From NCBI GenBank assembly GCA_023410475.1, contig JAEYPS010000032.1, positions 248,001 through 312,000 of the forward strand: DNA of 64,000 nt, read 5' to 3'. A program made the translations under genes and the position numbers. This DNA is from Bacillota bacterium (GTDB taxonomy: Bacteria > Bacillota > Clostridia > Christensenellales > SZUA-584). The notes under the pieces are model-generated. The model ran no database searches, was not told the origin of the DNA, and was given only the letters and a program-made list of their open reading frames with translations. Positions 60,372 through 64,000 of this stretch are shown piece by piece; position 1 is the stretch's first letter, and each line of letters begins with the position of its first letter.

Positions 60372-60387
60372 GACTATTGGGTGTAAA
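60356..60387 (+). repeat. Palindromic repeat, copy D (end of ruvB)
   Basis: CCCCGAAAAGTC, loop GTGA, then GACTATTGGG and TGTAAAG. The left arm is close to copy A; the right arm has lost a base. It spans the ruvB stop codon and ends about 15 bases before the queA start. Confidence 0.7.
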
Positions 60388-60401
60388 GCACGGAGGAATG
60401 A

Positions 60402-61424
60402 TTGAAGACAAGCGATTTTTTTTACGGACTTGACGAGAGCCTTATCGCACAGACGCCTATAGAGAGGCGCGACAGTTCGAGGCTTCTGGTATACGACAGA
60501 AATACGGGCAAGACGAGCCACAGGATATTTTCAGATATAACCGAGTATTTAAAGCCGGGTGACGTTCTCGTGATAAACGAGACAAAGGTGCTGCCCGCGA
60601 GGCTGTACGGTGTAAAGCAGGGCACGCAGCGTGTCTGCGAATTTCTGCTTTTAAAGCGGCTGTCGCTTAATACCTGGGACGTGATAATGAGGCCGGGGAA
60701 GAAGCTGCGGACAGGCGACACCGTCGTGTTCTCGGACAGGCTCTCGGCAAGCATTGCGGAAAAGAAGCAGGATGGAGTTACCGAATTAGAGTTCAAATAT
60801 GACGGGGTGTTTGAAGAGATCCTGGACACACTCGGAGAAATGCCTCTGCCCCCTTACATTCACGAAAAGCTCGAGGACAAAACGAGGTATCAGACCGTAT
60901 ACGCGAAGGAGCAGGGCTCTGCTGCCGCTCCCACGGCGGGGCTTCATTTTACCCCGGAGCTTCTGAAAACTATAGAAGAAAACGGCGTCAGTATAGCGCG
61001 GCTGGTATTGCACGTGGGCCTCGGGACGTTCCGGCCTGTAAAGTCGCAGAACGTTGAAGATCACATAATGCACGAGGAATACTATTGCGTATCAGAAGAA
61101 GCTGCATCGATAATAAACAACGCGCGCAAGCGGGACGGCAGGATAATCGCCGTAGGCACGACGAGCGTGAGGACGCTGGAATCCGTGTCCGGTGAAGACG
61201 GCGTCATACATCCGGAAAGCGGAACTACGGGCATCTTCATAACTCCGGGCTATAAATTCAAGGCTGTCGACGCGTTGATAACGAATTTTCATCTTCCAGA
61301 GTCTACGCTGCTGATGCTCGTGTCAGCGTTCGCAGGACGGGAAAACGTACTTGAGCTTTACAAGACGGCGACGGAGCAAAGATACAGGTTTTTCAGCTTC
61401 GGCGACGCCATGCTTTTGTTATAA
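60402..61424 (+). CDS. queA: S-adenosylmethionine:tRNA ribosyltransferase-isomerase
   Basis: Queuosine synthesis enzyme of 340 residues that adds the epoxycyclopentane unit from SAM to preQ1-modified tRNA. Features: DFFYGLDESLIAQTPIERRDSSRL, VINETKVLPARLYG, the PTAGLHFTPELL motif, HVGLGTFRPV and ITNFHLPESTLLMLVSAF. The start is TTG, five bases after GGAGG. tgt, the partner that inserts preQ1, follows. Confidence 0.96.
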   Translation: MKTSDFFYGLDESLIAQTPIERRDSSRLLVYDRNTGKTSHRIFSDITEYLKPGDVLVINETKVLPARLYGVKQGTQRVCEFLLLKRLSLNTWDVIMRPGKKLRTGDTVVFSDRLSASIAEKKQDGVTELEFKYDGVFEEILDTLGEMPLPPYIHEKLEDKTRYQTVYAKEQGSAAAPTAGLHFTPELLKTIEENGVSIARLVLHVGLGTFRPVKSQNVEDHIMHEEYYCVSEEAASIINNARKRDGRIIAVGTTSVRTLESVSGEDGVIHPESGTTGIFITPGYKFKAVDALITNFHLPESTLLMLVSAFAGRENVLELYKTATEQRYRFFSFGDAMLLL

Positions 61425-61433
61425 GGATATAAT

Positions 61434-62543
61434 ATGTCAATACAATTTACAGTAAATAAAACGTGCAAAGACACATCCGCGAGGACGGGGTGCATAGATA
61501 CGCCGCACGGGAGCATCATGACGCCCGTGTATATGCCGGTGGGCACGCAGGCGACCGTAAAGGCGCTGACGCCCGCGCAGATAAGCGAGACAGGCGCTGA
61601 AATAATACTCTCTAATACATATCATCTCTACCTGCGACCGGGGCATGAAATCGTGCGCGAAGCCGGAGGACTCCATAATTTCATGCGCTGGGACAGGCCG
61701 ATACTGACGGATAGCGGAGGCTTTCAGGTGTTCTCACTCGGCGACCTTCGAAAGATAACGGAGGAGGGCGCTGAGTTTTCGTCGCACCTCGATGGCTCTA
61801 AGCACATGCTTACGCCTGAGAAGGTAATGGAGATAGAGCAGGCGCTTGGGGCGGACATAATAATGGCGTTCGACGAGTGCGTTGAATACCCGGCGGAGTA
61901 TAGCAGAGTGGCTGCCGCGATGGAGAGGACGCACCGCTGGGCACAGCGCTGCAGGGACGCAAAAACAAGAGAGGATCAGGCGCTTTTCGGCATCGTTCAG
62001 GGCGGCACATACGGCGACCTTAGAGTCGAGAGCGCCAAAGCGATAGCGGCGATGGACTTCCCCGGCAACGCCATAGGCGGCCTCAGCGTAGGCGAGCCTA
62101 AACAGGCGATGTACGACATGCTGGATATAACCGTGCCGCATCTGCCCCTTCACAAACCAAGGTATCTTATGGGAGTTGGCACGTTCGACTGCCTAATAGA
62201 GGGCGTAGCGCGCGGAGTGGACATGTTCGACTGCGTGCTGCAGACGCGGATAGCGAGGAACGGCACGGCGCTGACGAAGCGCGGAAGGCTCGTGATAAGA
62301 AACGCTCAGTATGCAAGGGACTTTACGCCTGTCGACGAAAACTGCGGCTGCTACACGTGCAGGAACTTTACGAGAGCCTATATACGCCATCTTGTAAAGG
62401 CGGGAGAGATATTGGGCGCAACGCTGCTCACTATCCATAACGTGCAGGCGACTATAGATTTTGTCAAAGAGATAAGGCGCTCGATAGAATCGGGAGATTT
62501 TGCCTCGTTCAAGAGTGAATTTTTTGAGAATTATAAAGCATAA
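61434..62543 (+). CDS. tgt: tRNA-guanine transglycosylase
   Basis: Enzyme of 369 residues that exchanges G34 of certain tRNAs for preQ1. DSGGFQVFSLG holds the Asp for substrate binding, DCVLQTRIARNG the nucleophile Asp region, and CGCYTCRNFTRAYIRHL with a later His the zinc site. It follows queA after nine bases. Together they show that the cell modifies tRNA with queuosine, from preQ1 made or imported by genes not seen here. Confidence 0.97.
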   Translation: MSIQFTVNKTCKDTSARTGCIDTPHGSIMTPVYMPVGTQATVKALTPAQISETGAEIILSNTYHLYLRPGHEIVREAGGLHNFMRWDRPILTDSGGFQVFSLGDLRKITEEGAEFSSHLDGSKHMLTPEKVMEIEQALGADIIMAFDECVEYPAEYSRVAAAMERTHRWAQRCRDAKTREDQALFGIVQGGTYGDLRVESAKAIAAMDFPGNAIGGLSVGEPKQAMYDMLDITVPHLPLHKPRYLMGVGTFDCLIEGVARGVDMFDCVLQTRIARNGTALTKRGRLVIRNAQYARDFTPVDENCGCYTCRNFTRAYIRHLVKAGEILGATLLTIHNVQATIDFVKEIRRSIESGDFASFKSEFFENYKA

Positions 62544-62730
62544 ATCTAAAAAAATGGTTGCTATTTCATCATTGCTAATATAGTATAATACGCGGAAGAT
62601 ATGCGAAGTGAAGAGATTTTTTGAAATAACCGGGCAATATGCGTCGAATGTGCATTATATTGGCGGTGGTTTCATTCTTTTTTACTGGTACGAAATATCG
62701 TAAAACTCATAAGAAAAGGATGGTGTAACA

Positions 62731-63051
62731 ATGCCAGCAGGTACGGGGAACGGTTTTATGGAGTTCTTTTCGCAGTACGGAATATTGATAATAATGTTCG
62801 CTGCGATCATTCTGCTTATGGTCATCCCTCAGAGGAGAAGAAAAAAGCAGATGCAGGCTATGATGGACAGCATGGCGCCCGGTAAGATGGTAAAGACAAT
62901 AGGCGGCTTGTACGGCAAGATAGTCGCTGTAAAGGAAGACCTTGTTACTATTGAAGCAATGCCCGACAAGGTGCGCCTCGTGTTTACAAAGGGAGCTATC
63001 GCGACTGTCGAAGACGCGGAAGTCGAAGAAAACACGCTTGAGAAGAAATAA
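62731..63051 (+). CDS. yajC: Preprotein translocase subunit YajC
   Basis: Small membrane protein of 106 residues that joins SecDF and the Sec translocase. One membrane segment (about 9-29) is followed by the signature IPQRRRKKQMQAMMDSMAPGKMVKTIGGLYGKIVAVKEDLVTIE. The order queA-tgt-yajC is common in bacteria. secD and secF do not follow. The preceding 187-base gap shows a TATAAT but no clear -35. Confidence 0.95.
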   Translation: MPAGTGNGFMEFFSQYGILIIMFAAIILLMVIPQRRRKKQMQAMMDSMAPGKMVKTIGGLYGKIVAVKEDLVTIEAMPDKVRLVFTKGAIATVEDAEVEENTLEKK

Positions 63052-63068
63052 CCTAATCGGAATGCCTG

Positions 63069-63093
63069 AAAAAAGACCTTCGCGGTCTTTTTT
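63069..63093. terminator. Bidirectional terminator between yajC and rqcH
   Basis: Stem AAAAAAGACC / GGTCTTTTTT with loop TTCGC between convergent genes, usable on both strands. Confidence 0.85.
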
Positions 63094-63094
63094 A

Positions 63095-64000
63095 TTATGT
63101 TTTAACCAATAACCTTTCAAGCAGTTCTTTGTCGGGGCTTACGAGTATGGTGTTGTATCGTTCGTATATCACCATGCCGGGTTTTGCGCCAGAGGGCTTG
63201 TGCACGTTTTTAATGCGAGTATAGTCTACCGCTGTCTTGGCTGACCCCTTGGCTTTGCTAAGCGTCGCGGCGACGGTAGCCGCCTCAAAAAGTGTGCTGT
63301 CGGAAAGATCGGCTTTAACACCAGTTACCACTACATGAGAGCCGGGGATGTCTTTAGTGTGAAACCATATGTCTTCATCCGCCGCCTTCGTTGTAAGCGC
63401 GTCGTTCTGACGGTTGTTCTTTCCGGCATAAAACGTGTATCCGTCCGACGATAAAAACCTGTGGGGCGTAGACGGCTTTTCGGTGGCTTTTGTCGCAGCT
63501 GCTTTTGCTGAAATAACGCCCGTCTTTGAAAGCTCGAATTCTGTCTCGGCGAGCTCTTCTATGCTCTCCGACGAGTCAAGCGACACCTGAACGCTTTCGA
63601 GAAAGTTTAACTCTTTCTTGTTCTCATCAATACGCCTCTGGGTGATTTCAACACCCGATTTGAGCTTTGCGTATTTTTTATAATTCACCTGGGCGTTTGC
63701 GGCGGGAGAGAGCCTGGGGTTAAGCTCAATAAGCAGGCTGTCTGCGGTCTCATAGTCTTGCGCGGCAATTGACGTCATGCCTCTTTTTATCCTGTATATG
63801 TTCGCGGTAATGATGTCTGCGTACGTCTTATATTGCTCCGCCTTTTTAGCCTGCTCGAGGGACTCTGTCAGCTTGTGCAAAAGCGTGGAATGCTTCTCCA
63901 TCCTTTTTGATACAAGCTTGTGCAGAGAATCGCGCTTTTTTGTAAATACGCGTATATAATCGAGCCTTTTATAATACTCGTCGGCCATTGCGTTTGCGGT
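63095..64000 (-). CDS. rqcH: Rqc2/NFACT family ribosome quality control protein, C-terminal part (partial)
   Basis: The gene runs off the right edge of the window; 302 codons of its 3' part are present. RqcH binds stalled 50S subunits and recruits tRNA-Ala to add C-terminal alanine tails. Visible are the coiled-coil middle (FTKKRDSLHKLVSKRMEKHSTLL region and following helices) and the NFACT-R domain: RFLSSDGYTFYAGKNNRQND, EDIWFHTKDIPGSHVVV, and a YTRIKNVHKPSGAKPG ending. Many annotations call this family fibronectin-binding protein. No frame damage is seen. Confidence 0.93.
   Translation of the reverse strand, partial: TANAMADEYYKRLDYIRVFTKKRDSLHKLVSKRMEKHSTLLHKLTESLEQAKKAEQYKTYADIITANIYRIKRGMTSIAAQDYETADSLLIELNPRLSPAANAQVNYKKYAKLKSGVEITQRRIDENKKELNFLESVQVSLDSSESIEELAETEFELSKTGVISAKAAATKATEKPSTPHRFLSSDGYTFYAGKNNRQNDALTTKAADEDIWFHTKDIPGSHVVVTGVKADLSDSTLFEAATVAATLSKAKGSAKTAVDYTRIKNVHKPSGAKPGMVIYERYNTILVSPDKELLERLLVKT

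Noticed and set aside
1..64000. CRISPR arrays, tRNA or rRNA genes, insertion sequences and prophage
   Set aside because: No spaced direct repeats, cloverleaf genes, transposases, integrases or phage structural genes were seen. The repeats found are single dispersed palindromes.

Overview
The window reads as a contiguous chromosomal segment of a Gram-positive, anaerobic, endospore-forming member of the Clostridia, of intermediate GC content and with heavy use of ATA (Ile) and AGG (Arg) codons. The evidence is: sporulation-linked genes (spoVS, ylbJ, two GerMN lipoproteins, a DacF-like carboxypeptidase), a T-box leader on hisS-aspS, an infC-rpmI-rplT operon with a leader attenuator, oxygen-sensitive IorAB, and Pta-AckA acetate fermentation. 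I cannot name a genus. Nearly all genes are intact and tightly packed. No intergenic stretch exceeds 300 bases. I saw no rRNA, tRNA, insertion sequence, prophage or CRISPR array.

Layout. 1-2.7 kb: end of a sensor kinase and two GerMN lipoproteins. 2.7-9.5 kb: asnB (minus), an ECF S-component, a metallo-beta-lactamase-fold protein, comEC, holA, and rpsT (minus). 9.7-13.5 kb: a zinc-ribbon membrane protein, then a cassette of lamin-tail protein, VTC-domain protein and DUF4956 membrane protein. 13.5-17.5 kb (minus): the complete arginine-to-spermidine operon speD-speA-speE-speB. 17.7-23.3 kb: accessory genes (GntR-ABC transporter, M14 peptidase, HMA protein, MerR/TipAS regulator, YjbQ, a hypothetical protein). 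23.6-29.0 kb: a 2-oxoacid/arylacetate cluster paaK-iorA-iorB-paaK-ACT. 29-37 kb: alr, 5-formyl-THF cyclo-ligase, rsmD, coaD, ylbJ and tmcAL (minus), pta-ackA. 37-42 kb: T-box, hisS-aspS-tcdA-rseC-like, trxA, spoVS. 42-50 kb: smc-ftsY and ylxM-ffh-rpsP-khpA-rimM-trmD. 50-57 kb: deoB-punA-dac, surE-rpiR-FAD oxidoreductase. 57-63 kb: infC-rpmI-rplT, ruvCAB-queA-tgt-yajC. The window ends in rqcH (minus).

How the genes fit together. The speDAEB genes make putrescine from arginine via agmatine and then spermidine with decarboxylated SAM. IorAB with two PaaK enzymes can oxidise aromatic amino-acid-derived 2-oxoacids to aryl acids, and Pta-AckA turns acetyl-CoA into acetate, both in principle yielding ATP. 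The SRP branch (ylxM, ffh, ftsY), YajC and RqcH serve protein export and ribosome quality control. RuvABC resolves Holliday junctions, and QueA and Tgt make queuosine.

The most unusual signal is a short palindromic repeat (core GAG-RCTTTT-N-GGG with a complementary left arm). It recurs in one orientation at or just after gene ends, usually 10-20 bases before the next start codon. One perfect copy sits in frame inside iorB, another forms the end of aspS, and another overlaps the end of ruvB. Also notable are the lamin-tail/VTC/DUF4956 cassette without a CotH kinase, a D,D-carboxypeptidase with Cys replacing the Lys of its KTG box, an infC that appears to start on ATA, and an rpsT that starts on TTG.
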